Assembly: GCA_002104895.1 (NCBI GenBank)
Contig: MCFG01000202.1
Coordinates: 1 to 40,000 of the forward strand
DNA from: Anaeromyces robustus
Lineage: Eukaryota > Neocallimastigomycota > Neocallimastigomycetes > Neocallimastigales > Neocallimastigaceae
Direction of reading: 5' to 3'
Length of the DNA stretch: 40,000 nucleotides
In this document: piece by piece, positions 30,739 to 40,000 of the stretch
How the letters are laid out: every line of letters begins with the position of its first letter
Position numbering within the stretch: the first letter of the stretch is position 1
The notes under the pieces: generated by a model
Told to the model about the DNA's origin: nothing
Database searches by the model: none
What the model saw: only the letters and a program-made list of their open reading frames with translations
Translations under genes and position numbers: made by a program

Positions 30739-31263
30739 TTACTTTTTCTTTAAACTAATCTTAGTAGCACCAGTCTTAGTTTTAGTTTGTTCAATATCAG
30801 CATATTTATCTAAAGTATCATCAATGACTTTAGTTGGTATAGCTCTAAGAATATAATTAACAATATCTTGATGTCCTTTAAGTTCAGCATAATAACCTGG
30901 TTCTTTATCAGCATTATTTTTAATGTTACCTGAAGCACCAGAAGTCATTAAAAGTTTAACGGCTTCTAAATAACCATTTAAAGCAGCCCAATGTAATGGA
31001 GTATTACCTTCATCATTTTTAATTTCAAGTTCCTTTTTAGAAAGATTACAATCATCAATAAGATATTTTATAATATCAATATGACCATTAGCAGCAGCCA
31101 TATGTAAAGCAGTAGAACCATAAGCATTTTGTTTGGAAGCAAGGGCACATTTACTAGCTTCTGGATGACTCTCTAAATAATTATCCATCATAGCTTTCAT
31201 ATCTTCAAGTTCCCCATATCTGGAACAAGTAACAAATTCTTCATAATCAAATTCTTCGGACAT
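30739..31263 (-). CDS. YAR1: YAR1-like ankyrin protein (Rps3 chaperone)
   Basis: A single exon of 174 aa, close to the 200 aa of yeast Yar1. Ankyrin units are visible at about residues 13-30 (degenerate), 48-70 (YGSTALHMAAANGHIDIIKY), 85-107 (EGNTPLHWAALNGYLEAVKL) and 119-140 (GYYAELKGHQDIVNYIL). The STALHMAAANGHI and GNTPLHWAALNG segments closely follow the Yar1 pattern. The C-terminal tail from about 150 is charged and ends in Lys (KISLKKK). Yeast Yar1 binds newly made ribosomal protein Rps3 and keeps it soluble until it joins pre-40S particles. A different small ankyrin protein remains possible because ankyrin repeats are promiscuous, but the length, repeat number and disordered tail agree. 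The start is followed by acidic MSEEFDYEEF. A 38-base T run lies 13 bases upstream (A run on the coding strand). Confidence 0.78.
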   Translation of the reverse strand: MSEEFDYEEFVTCSRYGELEDMKAMMDNYLESHPEASKCALASKQNAYGSTALHMAAANGHIDIIKYLIDDCNLSKKELEIKNDEGNTPLHWAALNGYLEAVKLLMTSGASGNIKNNADKEPGYYAELKGHQDIVNYILRAIPTKVIDDTLDKYADIEQTKTKTGATKISLKKK

Positions 31264-31275
31264 ATTGATATATCT

Positions 31276-31276
<1 letters not shown>

Positions 31277-31314
<38 letters not shown>
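31277..31314. promoter_or_regulatory. 38-bp poly(dA:dT) tract just upstream of the YAR1-like start
   Basis: An uninterrupted run of 38 T on the plus strand (A on the coding strand) ends 13 bases before the ATG. Long poly(dA:dT) tracts are known to exclude nucleosomes at fungal promoters. If transcribed it would instead be a poly(A) leader. Its role here is inferred. Confidence 0.6.
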
Positions 31315-31315
<1 letters not shown>

Positions 31316-32442
31316 TTTTTTGTTTTTATTTTTGTTTCCGCATATATAAAATATATATTAGAATAAAAAAAAATTCATATATATATATATATTATTTTAT
31401 TTAGTAATAATAATAATGTAATATGAAATATATATATAAATATATAAAATAAGTTAATAAATTTATGTTTCTTTTTTATTAATCAAATTACAATATAAAA
31501 ATTTAAAACATTATTAATATATATTTAAATGAATAATATCTCGATTTTATTTCAAATTTCAATTTCTTATCCTTCTTTTTTTTTTATTTTAAAATTTCCT
31601 TTTTTCTTTCTTTTTCTTTCTTTAAATTTTAAAATTTTTATTTATTTCATTATTTAAGTATTTTTATTGTTGAAAAAAAAATATAATAATAATTTTATAA
31701 AACTAAAATATGTTATCATTAATTGTAAAAAAAAATATTATACATATTATATATTTAGATGAACTTAAATTTCTGTACAATATTAATATATAAATATTGG
31801 AATTTTTTTTTAAATTGTATTTCTTATATATATTATTCCTGTTTTCTTCGATAAATATAATTTAATTTTTCTATATTTTTTTTTAATTATCTATTACTTC
31901 TTTAGTAATATTATATTATGAATGATAAAAATTGTATATATTATATGATTTTAAGATTTATTTTTAATTCTCGAAAAATTTTGAATTATCCTTTTTAATT
32001 ATCCTGAAATTTGATTCCAATTTTTTTATAATAATAAAATATTACAATATTTTTTTTGTTTATTGTTGTCATTTTCTATGTATTTTATTCCAATCAGTTT
32101 TTTTTCGTTTTTTCTTTTCCCATTTTGTTATTTAATTGTTGATTCTTTATATACATATATAATTATATACCACTTAATATATTCATTTTTGATTTATATA
32201 ATACTTCATAATAATTAAAATGAATTTCTTAATTTATATTTTATATTTTATATTCTTTAATACATAACATAATTTTTTATTTTCAATTATTTTTATTTTC
32301 AATTATTTTTCTTCTTATTTCTTTTTTTTTTTTTTTTTTTTTTTTGGAAATTCATTAGAAATTTACCTTTTCTATATTATTTATTATTAGTTAAAAGATA
32401 GAAAAAAAAAAAAAAGTAAAATAAAAAATTTTATATAAATTT

Positions 32443-32485
<43 letters not shown>

Positions 32486-33060
32486 AAAAAATTTAATATA
32501 TATTAGTTCATATTTTATAATATATTAATTTATATACGATCCTATGTATTAATTAAATTAAAATTTTTCGATATAGACCAATAAATAAATAAAATTATAA
32601 ATTGATTTCAAAAATATAAAATATATATTATAAATATATAAAATATTAAAAAAAAAAAAAAAAAAAAAAAAGAACTACTGTTTCTTTTGTTTTTTAAAAT
32701 TTATTTATTATAATTACAACTTTCAATAAATAAAAAGTTTTAATATCATTTTAATATTTATTTATTCGTTTGTTTGTTTGTTTGTTTGTTTTTTAATTTT
32801 ATTATTTATTTTTATTTATTATTTTTTTTTTTGAATATTTGCTTTAGAAATAATATTATTATGATTAATTACATTTTAACATTTTTTATTTTTTGTATTT
32901 AATTTTAATATATATTTTTTTTAACCATAATTATTAATATTTTTTATTTAAATAATTTAAAATAATTTAAATTATTAATTATTTTTATATTGATTTATTT
33001 AAATTTTTTATATAAAATAAAAAAAAATTTTTTAATAATAAATTATTATTATTATTATTA
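31315..33060. other. Intergenic region between YAR1-like and BABAM1-like genes
   Basis: About 1.75 kb without a supported gene. It holds homopolymer runs (T near 32323-32345, A near 32451-32482 and 32648-32671), six GTTT units at about 32766-32791 and an ATT run at about 33045-33064 that adjoins and slightly overlaps the BABAM1-like stop codon. It must hold the YAR1-like promoter and the BABAM1-like 3' UTR. Nothing else is seen. Confidence 0.65.
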
Positions 33061-33172
33061 TTATTTTATTCTTCTTTGTAATGGATGACCGAGGAGTTTC
33101 ATCATAGAGATTGAGAACCTATATTATTAAAATAAACAAGAAAACAAAATATTAAATATTAATATATTTTCT

Positions 33173-33205
<33 letters not shown>

Positions 33206-33406
33206 ATATTTTTGATAAAATATTAATATTATGAATAAATTATAATTATTTACTTTTGGCCGTTTCTTATAACATCAAAGAATAATGATGGATGTGATGG
33301 ATCTTCCATTTTCAATAATTCATTAAATACTGCCTATAAAATGAAAAAAAAAAAGGAATATATTAATTAGTAAAACAATTATTTTTTTTTCGTTATTAAT
33401 AATTAA

Positions 33407-33439
<33 letters not shown>

Positions 33440-34587
33440 TGTTTATATTTTACCTGTGGATCAAAATTTTCATTTTTCTTTTCATGGAAGTAAACACAAT
33501 CAAACATAAATAATTTACTTTCTTTTAATTGTTTTAATATCTATTATATATATATATAAATATTTTAAATAAAATAAAAATAAAAATATACAATTTTTTA
33601 ATATATATATATTGGAAATAAAAATTCTACTTAAAATAAAATATGTATATATATATATATATATATATAAACATAAATTTTATTAAATTATAAATATTTT
33701 AATACTTACAACATTATTTAAATTGATTGTTGGTATACATGGTCTTTTTTTTAAAAAAAAAAAATAATAATTAAAATTAATAAAGGTTAATCATATTAAA
33801 TTGTCATATCATATATGTATATATATATAATTTATAAAAGTTTAAATATACCTTGAATATAAAAATACAACTCTTAAATAATAATTTGAAGTTAATACAT
33901 TTGGAATTAAGGATCTTTCCTTTCTATATTTATATATAAATACATATATATATATATTATAAAAAATAATAACATATAATATTAATAGATTATATTCACA
34001 TATTTTTTCTTTTTTTTTTAGTATAAATATATTGATAACAATTTTAATTATTTGCATACATTAAATTTAACAAAGAATCCATATCTATAATGTATTATTT
34101 CATTAATTTTTATTTATAGTTATATAGAAAAAAAAGGAAGAAAAGAAAAAAAATTATATATATATATATATATATATTAATAATAAAATTAATAAATAAA
34201 TAAATAAATAATATTGTTATGATAATATTTATAAAATACTAATGAAAATGTATATATATTTTATATATAAAAAGAAATTTACCAAATTCTCTAATGTTTT
34301 CTTGTTGTGCTGGAATTTCTTCCATAACATTTATAATATTTTTATAATCAGAAGTGAAATCATTATACTTTAATTATTTTTGTTTATAGAAATTTGATGG
34401 TTTTTTTTTTTTTTTTAATTAGAAATCCATAAGAATAAAAATTATTTATTTATTTATTTATTTATTTTATATATTTATATTTAAAAAAAAAAATTAATAA
34501 ATAATTTAAAGAATAATAGAATTATAAACAATTAATAAGTAATAAGAAATAAATTTTAAATTTAAATTATTATATTATAAACTTTTA

Positions 34588-34625
<38 letters not shown>

Positions 34626-35699
34626 GTTTTGTTTTGTTTTGTTTTTCTACTTATAAATATAAATATATATGTTTTTTTATTTATTTACCCAAATGGCATC
34701 CACACCAAGTAATACAATGGCATATTGATGTTCTCTACTTAATGAACCTTTTAAAGTAACAAAACGTTTAATATAACGTTTAACAACTTCTAGTCTTGTT
34801 AATTCTATTGGAGTTTTTAAAGCAGGGAAATCTTTATTTAAACTACCAACACTACCTATTGAAGTATTAGAAGAAGCTCTACTATGATTACCATTGAAAA
34901 CATTTTGAACGACATTTGAATAACTATTTTTTAAGAAATTTAAACTTGATCTTCTATTACCATTATCAGGACTTCCATTAACTGAATTATCATTATTACT
35001 ATTACCTTTTAATAAATTTTTAATAGGACTTGAAGAACGACTATCCGATGCACTACCATTTTCATCATTATTTTTATTTTTAAATAATTTTTTTGCACTA
35101 TGTGCAAGATCTTTAATACTACTTGATTTTTCAATAGGTGCCATATAACCATTATCGATATAGTTATTACCATTATTAAAAACATCATTATTAGTTGAAG
35201 TATTTGATATTATAGTATTAGTATTATATATATCATTATTTATTGGTTTATTTATGGAATCTTGATTATTACTATTATTATTAATATTATTATTATTCAA
35301 AACATCGGATATACTATTTGTAGAAGTACTATTAGGGATATTATCCTTTAAATTAATCAAGTATATACTATTACTATTATTATTATTAATATTGTTGTTA
35401 CTATTATTATTATTGTTATTACTGTTATTGTTATTATTGTTATTATTATTATTCATATTATGTTGTACCATTTCACTGAAAGATATTTTTGGAGAAGACA
35501 TAGGTGAACCCATAGGGGAAGTTGGAACAGAAAGTTGTTGAGTTTGGAAATCATTGGGTTCTGTATATTTTGGAAAAGGTAAATCATTAAATTCTAAAAT
35601 ATTATTCATTTCTCCACTAATATCAATACAAAATATTATCCTTTCAGGATAAAAAGTATTATTAGTTATTGAAACTTCAATATCAGGTTTAGTCTCCAT
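33061..35699 (-). CDS. BABAM1/MERIT40-like scaffold of a BRISC-type deubiquitinase complex
   Basis: Eight exons on the minus strand: 35699-34689, 34367-34283, 34084-34060, 33923-33852, 33743-33710, 33540-33454, 33333-33254, 33118-33061; phases agree and give 483 aa. A von Willebrand A-like domain begins YPERIIFCIDISGEM (residues 17-31); the metal motif is degenerate, DISGE, as in MERIT40. Later landmarks in order are LEVVKRYIKRF, YAIVLLGVDAIWYNDFTSD, a helix around VMEEIPAQQENIREF, VVFLYSRPCIPTI, LFMFDCVYFHEKKN, SLFFDVIRNG and the end MMKLLGHPLQRRIK. In animals the protein scaffolds BRCC36 with BRE/BRCC45 and Abraxas or Abro1 in K63-specific deubiquitination. An insertion of about 250 residues, Asn/Ser-rich (Asn runs near 83-110), interrupts the vWA domain after its first strand; human MERIT40 is about 330 aa. 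The match is by motif and order. Confidence 0.82.
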
Positions 35700-36412
35700 A
35701 TTTGTATTTTTTAAAAAAAATATAATTTTTAATATATATTATAAAAAAATATATATAAATAAATAATAATAATAATTTTTCTTATATATTATCAAAAAGA
35801 TTCTCTATAAATTTTGAAAATATAATTTTGAATATTAAAATTAAATAATAACAAATGAGTTTGATATATATTATCAAAAAGAAAAATTCTATAAATTGAA
35901 ATGTAATGAAATTTCAAATGAAATTTTTATTTATAATTTTTCTTTTTTTTTTTATTTATTTTATTAATGTATCTTTTTTTTTCTGGTAAAAAAATATCAC
36001 AGTATATATTATAGTATAATATAGTATATTATTTTGTTTATAAACATGTATAATATATTCCTTTTTGAATAAATATAAAAAACAAATCTCAATTTTAAAT
36101 ATTTCTTGAATTTTATTTTTATTTTTTAAATAAAAATATTAAAATAAAAAAAAAAATAAATAAATAAATAAAAATAAATATTGTAAATATCTTAAATAAA
36201 TAAATAAATAATTTAAATAAATAAATAAATAATATAATAATAAATAAAATATATATATATATATATATATATACTATTATAAAACTTTAAATCAATAATT
36301 TTATAATAAAATAAAAAATTTTTTTGTTTAAATAATTTTAAATATTTTTACCAAATAATTTTTTTTTTATTATTTCTATAAACAAAAATATAACATAAAT
36401 TAAGTATAAAAA
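35700..36412. promoter_or_regulatory. Divergent upstream region of BABAM1-like and THOC7 genes
   Basis: About 710 bp separate the two divergent start codons, so it should carry both promoters. It contains AAAT patches near 36155-36240 and an (AT)n run near 36249-36274. GATATATATTATCAAAAAGA-like words occur twice (around 35783-35803 and 35862-35882), which may be chance. Confidence 0.45.
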
Positions 36413-37472
36413 ATGGATGAAGGTATTTTAAAAACAAATAATGGATTATCAATTTATAATATAATTTTATTTAAAATTATTTATTAATATTATTATCAAT
36501 TTAAATATATATAAATATTAAATAATTTCTATTTAATAATTTTAAATAATCTTTAAATTTATTTCCTTTTATATATATATATATATATTTTAACTTATCT
36601 TAACTTTAAGACCAAAATATAAGAAACAGATTAGCCATTGAAGAAAGACCTTTAAAAAGAATAATTAAAAAATATAATACTTTAATAGGACAATATAAAA
36701 CAGCTTCACGAGAAGAATGGTATTAATTAAATTCAATATATAATAATTATTTTAGTCAAAAAAAATTTGGAAATTTTTTTTTTTTTTAATTTCAAATTTC
36801 GAATTCCAAAACGAAATGATTTTTGAAATTATATATTGAGAAAAAAAAAAAATTTTTTTTTTATAAAATAATAATTGAAATGATTTTATTTTATAACAAT
36901 AATTCAAATAAATTTTAAAATTAAATATTTTTTTTCTTATACTTTTTTTTCTCTAAATATATAAAATTCATTTAAAAATTTCATTTATTTAAATGTAATA
37001 CAGGAATACATCACTTGAATCCTTATTAATTATGTTAGAAACTTTAGAAATTAATTTACATAGATCAAAACAAATATTTGAAATGAATAATAAAGAAGTA
37101 AATGAATATAAATTAAAAATAAAAAATATTGGTAATAATAATATGAATATTAAAATAATATCATTCACATTTTAATAATTTGAACAAATAAAAAAAAGAA
37201 AGAAAAATAAAAAAAATTTTATTAAATTATTTTGAATTTATATATTATATATATATGAAATATTGAATAGAAAAAAGAATTGAAGAAGGAAAAATTGAAA
37301 TTGAAGAATTAAAAAAACAATTAGATCAATCAAAAGAAGAAAGAAAAAATAAATTAGAATATGACGAAATGGCAAGAAATATCAATAAATATCCTTCAAG
37401 AAGTCAAATTCAAAAGTATATATATATATATTTTTCTCTTTTTTTTCCTTTACTATTATTATTATTATTAAA

Positions 37473-37537
<65 letters not shown>

Positions 37538-38217
37538 AAAATTATATACATATATATTTATATTCAATGATATATTGAACTAATTAATATCATTTAATAA
37601 TATTAAACTTTTTATTAATATATTATTATTAATTTTATTTTTATTTTTATTGTTTTATTATATTTTCATATATTATATATATATAATATTTATATTATAT
37701 TATGTAAAGACATATGGATATTCTTAATAAACAAATTAATATGCTTGAAAAAGAACATAATTATTATGAAGAAACAATAAATTTAAGAAAAAAACAATTC
37801 CATACATTATTAGTATCAGCTGATGAAATTTTATATAGTATTAAACAAAATAGAGAAGGAAAAGAATATGAATGGATTAAAGCGATGGATGAACTATCAG
37901 AAGATTTAACACAAGAAGATGAATCAGAAATGGATGAAAATGATGATGATAAAGATGATAACATATTAGAAGATAAAGGTATTTTATTAATTATTTTAAA
38001 TTATCTAATCTATCTATATATATATACATTTAAAAAATAAATAAATAAATAAATAATTTTAATAAAATATTGAAATAATTAAATTCATATTATTCATAAA
38101 TTATATATAATTTTATTAAATATAAATATTATTAATATTTATTATTCTTATATTATATTATATATATATATGTATATAAAATAAAATAATTATATAGTTT
38201 ATATGGATGAATCATAA
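36413..38217 (+). CDS. THOC7: THO complex subunit 7 (THOC7)
   Basis: Six exons: 36413-36422, 36611-36719, 37004-37131, 37271-37415, 37710-37978, 38198-38217; phases agree and give 226 aa (human about 204). THOC7 is a coiled-coil subunit of the THO/TREX complex, which couples transcription to mRNP assembly and nuclear export. Landmarks are IRNRLAIEERPLKRIIKKY near the N-terminus, a long helix through LEINLHRSKQIFEMNNKEV, the signature EYDEMARNINKYPSRSQIQK, and LRKKQFHTLLVSADEI. The C-terminus is acidic (about EDESEMDENDDDKDDN), as in other members. The first exon is 10 nt (MDE plus one base) and the last 20 nt (VYMDES and stop); both are inferred from splice sites and phase. Without the last junction the frame would run into a hydrophobic intron translation. 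Confidence 0.88.
37454..37536. repeat. (ATT)n microsatellite in a THOC7 intron
   Basis: About 83 bp of ATT units with one AAA interruption near 37471, inside the fourth intron. It produces poly-Leu and poly-Ile open frames on the two strands that are not real genes. Confidence 0.95.
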
Positions 38218-38828
38218 ATAAATTCTTTTTTTATAAACCTTTTTTTTTTTAATTTTCTCAAAGAAATAATAATAATAAACCATATGATTATTATTATTAT
38301 ATATATATAAACATATAAACTATTAGATTTTATATAAAGCATTATTTATAATCAAATTAGCATCAATAATAAATAATAATTAATAATTAACAGATTAACA
38401 AATTAACAAATTAACAATTAACAAATAATAATAATGATAATAACAATAGTAATTTTTAGTAATTCCATCATGAAAACGAAGAGCATTTTTTTTTTATTTA
38501 TACCATACCATTATTATATATATCCACACTATTTTTTATTTTATTTATTAAAAATTGTATTAATGAATACTTTTATTATAAAAACTATATACTATATACA
38601 TATTTAAAAATAAGATAAGATCAATAATAATAATTATAATAAAAATAATAACAATAAATATAAATACATAAAATATATATATATATGTATATGTATATGT
38701 ATTAAAAAAAATAAAAAATAAAACATAAAATAAAACATAGAATTAAAATTAATTTATATAATATGAAAGTAAACTTTATTAATAAAATGAATATATAATC
38801 ATAATCAATTTGAATAAACTAATGATAA

Positions 38829-38900
<72 letters not shown>

Positions 38901-38988
38901 TATATATTGAGTGTGTATTTTTGTTTTTTGTTTTTTATTATTATTTTAAAAAATTTATCAATACTATTATTTATAGATTATAGATTAT
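38218..38988. other. 3' region downstream of THOC7
   Basis: About 770 bp of AT-rich DNA with AACAAATT-type short repeats near 38395-38425 and an (AAT)n/(ATT)n palindrome at its end. No gene is supported. Confidence 0.6.
38825..38896. repeat. (AAT)n-(ATT)n head-to-head microsatellite palindrome
   Basis: About 28 bp of AAT units (38826-38853) abut about 43 bp of ATT units (38854-38896) with no spacer. The first 28 bp of each side form a perfect palindrome that could extrude as a cruciform. Confidence 0.93.
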
Positions 38989-39053
38989 TTAATAACTTTG
39001 GCCGTCTTTTCCCAATTTCATGTTAAATTTTTTATAATAATATATATCTCCAT
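38989..39053 (-). CDS. Possible terminal exon of a minus-strand gene
   Basis: An acceptor TTATTTAG precedes a 65-nt segment that reads GDIYYYKKFNMKLGKDGQSY and ends in TAA at 38989-38991. The bases GGGAAAAGACGGCC are unusually GC-rich for this region. Upstream exons could not be found in 39054-40000; they would lie beyond the window or be too short to see. No family can be named from 20 residues. Confidence 0.3.
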
Positions 39054-40000
39054 CTAAATAAAAAATTAAAATTAAAATTATGAAAAAAGTAATACCAAAA
39101 TAATGAAAAAAAAAAAAAAAAAAGAAAAAAGAAAAAAGAAAAAAGAAAAAAAAAAAAAAACTTCTATTAAAACCTCATAATAATTTAAAAATTTTTTTTA
39201 TTTCATATATGTCTAATATCTATTAGATAGAGAATTCCTATAGATAATCAATCTAAAAATTTTTTACAATTCACCTAAAATAAAAAAATAAATTTTTATT
39301 ATTATTGTACTTGTTTTGTTATTTTGGTATTATGTAAGATTTGTGTTAAACTTTTTTTTTTTTTTTTTTTTTGTAAATAAAATAAAGGATTTTAAATATT
39401 TATCACGACAGAATAAATAAAATATATATTAATATTAACTATTCTATACTAATTATTATATTTTTATTTTATTTTTATTATATTTTTGTTTTATTTAATT
39501 TTATTAATATGTAATATGAAGTTATTTTCTTTATTAAGTTTTTATTTTATAATAAAATAATATAAAATTAAAAAAAAAAAACTAAAAACTAAATAATAAT
39601 AAATAATTATTAATATAAATTTTATCTGCAAAAAAAGTGAATAATGTTTAGTGTTTTTTCAACAATAAATAGAGAGATTGGGATAATAAAATAATAATAA
39701 TAGTATATTATAAGTGATTAAATTTTAAATATTTCATTATATATATTTATATAATATTAAAAAAAATTATATATATATAGATCTATACACAAAAAAGAGT
39801 TTATAAATATATTTTTAATAATAATAATATTCTATATATATGTATAATAATGAATCAAACAAATAATAAAAATAATCATAGAATATAGATAATAAACGTA
39901 TATATATATATTTTTTTTTATTATTATTTATACATTAAGAAATAAAAAGTAAATAAATAAACGAATATATATATATATATATATATAATAAAATGAATAT
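39054..40000. other. AT-rich end of the window
   Basis: No supported gene. It has an A-run with four AAAAAAG units at about 39122-39150, T runs and an (AT)n run near 39967-39987. An ATG at 39993 starts a frame that leaves the window after three bases, so nothing can be said about it. Confidence 0.6.

Noticed and set aside
37369-37578. Frames with poly-Leu or poly-Ile in the fourth THOC7 intron
   Set aside because: They are the (ATT)n microsatellite read on both strands; only the first part, 37369-37415, belongs to THOC7 exon 4.
39993-40000. ATG at the window end
   Set aside because: Only eight bases remain, so a gene start cannot be supported.

Overview
This window looks like nuclear DNA from a fungus, most likely an anaerobic gut fungus (Neocallimastigomycota). 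Its intergenic DNA is almost pure A/T and full of AAT, AAAT and AAAAT microsatellites. Its introns are short, AT-rich and GT-AG. Proteins carry asparagine runs and codons end in A or T. The fungal assignment rests on genes of mainly fungal type: a KRE2/MNT1-like (GT15) mannosyltransferase, a YAR1-like ankyrin protein and a TMA17-like protein. Dictyostelid DNA was considered because of the Asn runs, but it fits the GT15, YAR1 and TMA17 set less well. The phylum is inferred; no rRNA or marker gene was available to settle it.

Layout: positions 1-1343 (minus) hold the 5' part of a two-exon gene for an unrecognised four-helix membrane protein with a C/G-ending codon bias unlike the other genes. 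Positions 1344-18107 form a gene desert of about 16.8 kb. It holds microsatellites, four perfect hairpins and, near 15.0-17.4 kb, decayed coding sequence: an ankyrin-repeat pseudogene, a fragment with a signal-peptide-like start and a tandem PTY motif, and a doubtful plus-strand remnant.

Positions 18108-38217 are a gene island of seven genes, whose exons I joined by GT-AG sites and reading phase: RIX7/NVL (+, 12 exons), GT15 mannosyltransferase (-, 3 exons), ATG12 (+, 4 exons), TMA17-like (+, 1 exon), YAR1-like (-, 1 exon), BABAM1/MERIT40-like (-, 8 exons) and THOC7 (+, 6 exons). A possible terminal exon of another minus-strand gene lies at 38989-39053; the rest to 40000 shows no gene.

The genes are housekeeping functions: 60S maturation (RIX7), Rps3/40S chaperoning (YAR1), proteasome assembly (TMA17), autophagy conjugation (ATG12), Golgi mannosylation (GT15), mRNA export (THOC7) and a K63-deubiquitinase scaffold (BABAM1). 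Nothing indicates an operon-like system. The most interesting items are the BRISC-type scaffold homologue in a putative fungus, the codon-biased orphan membrane protein and the hairpin cluster around the decayed ankyrin gene. I did not find a convincing new molecular system.
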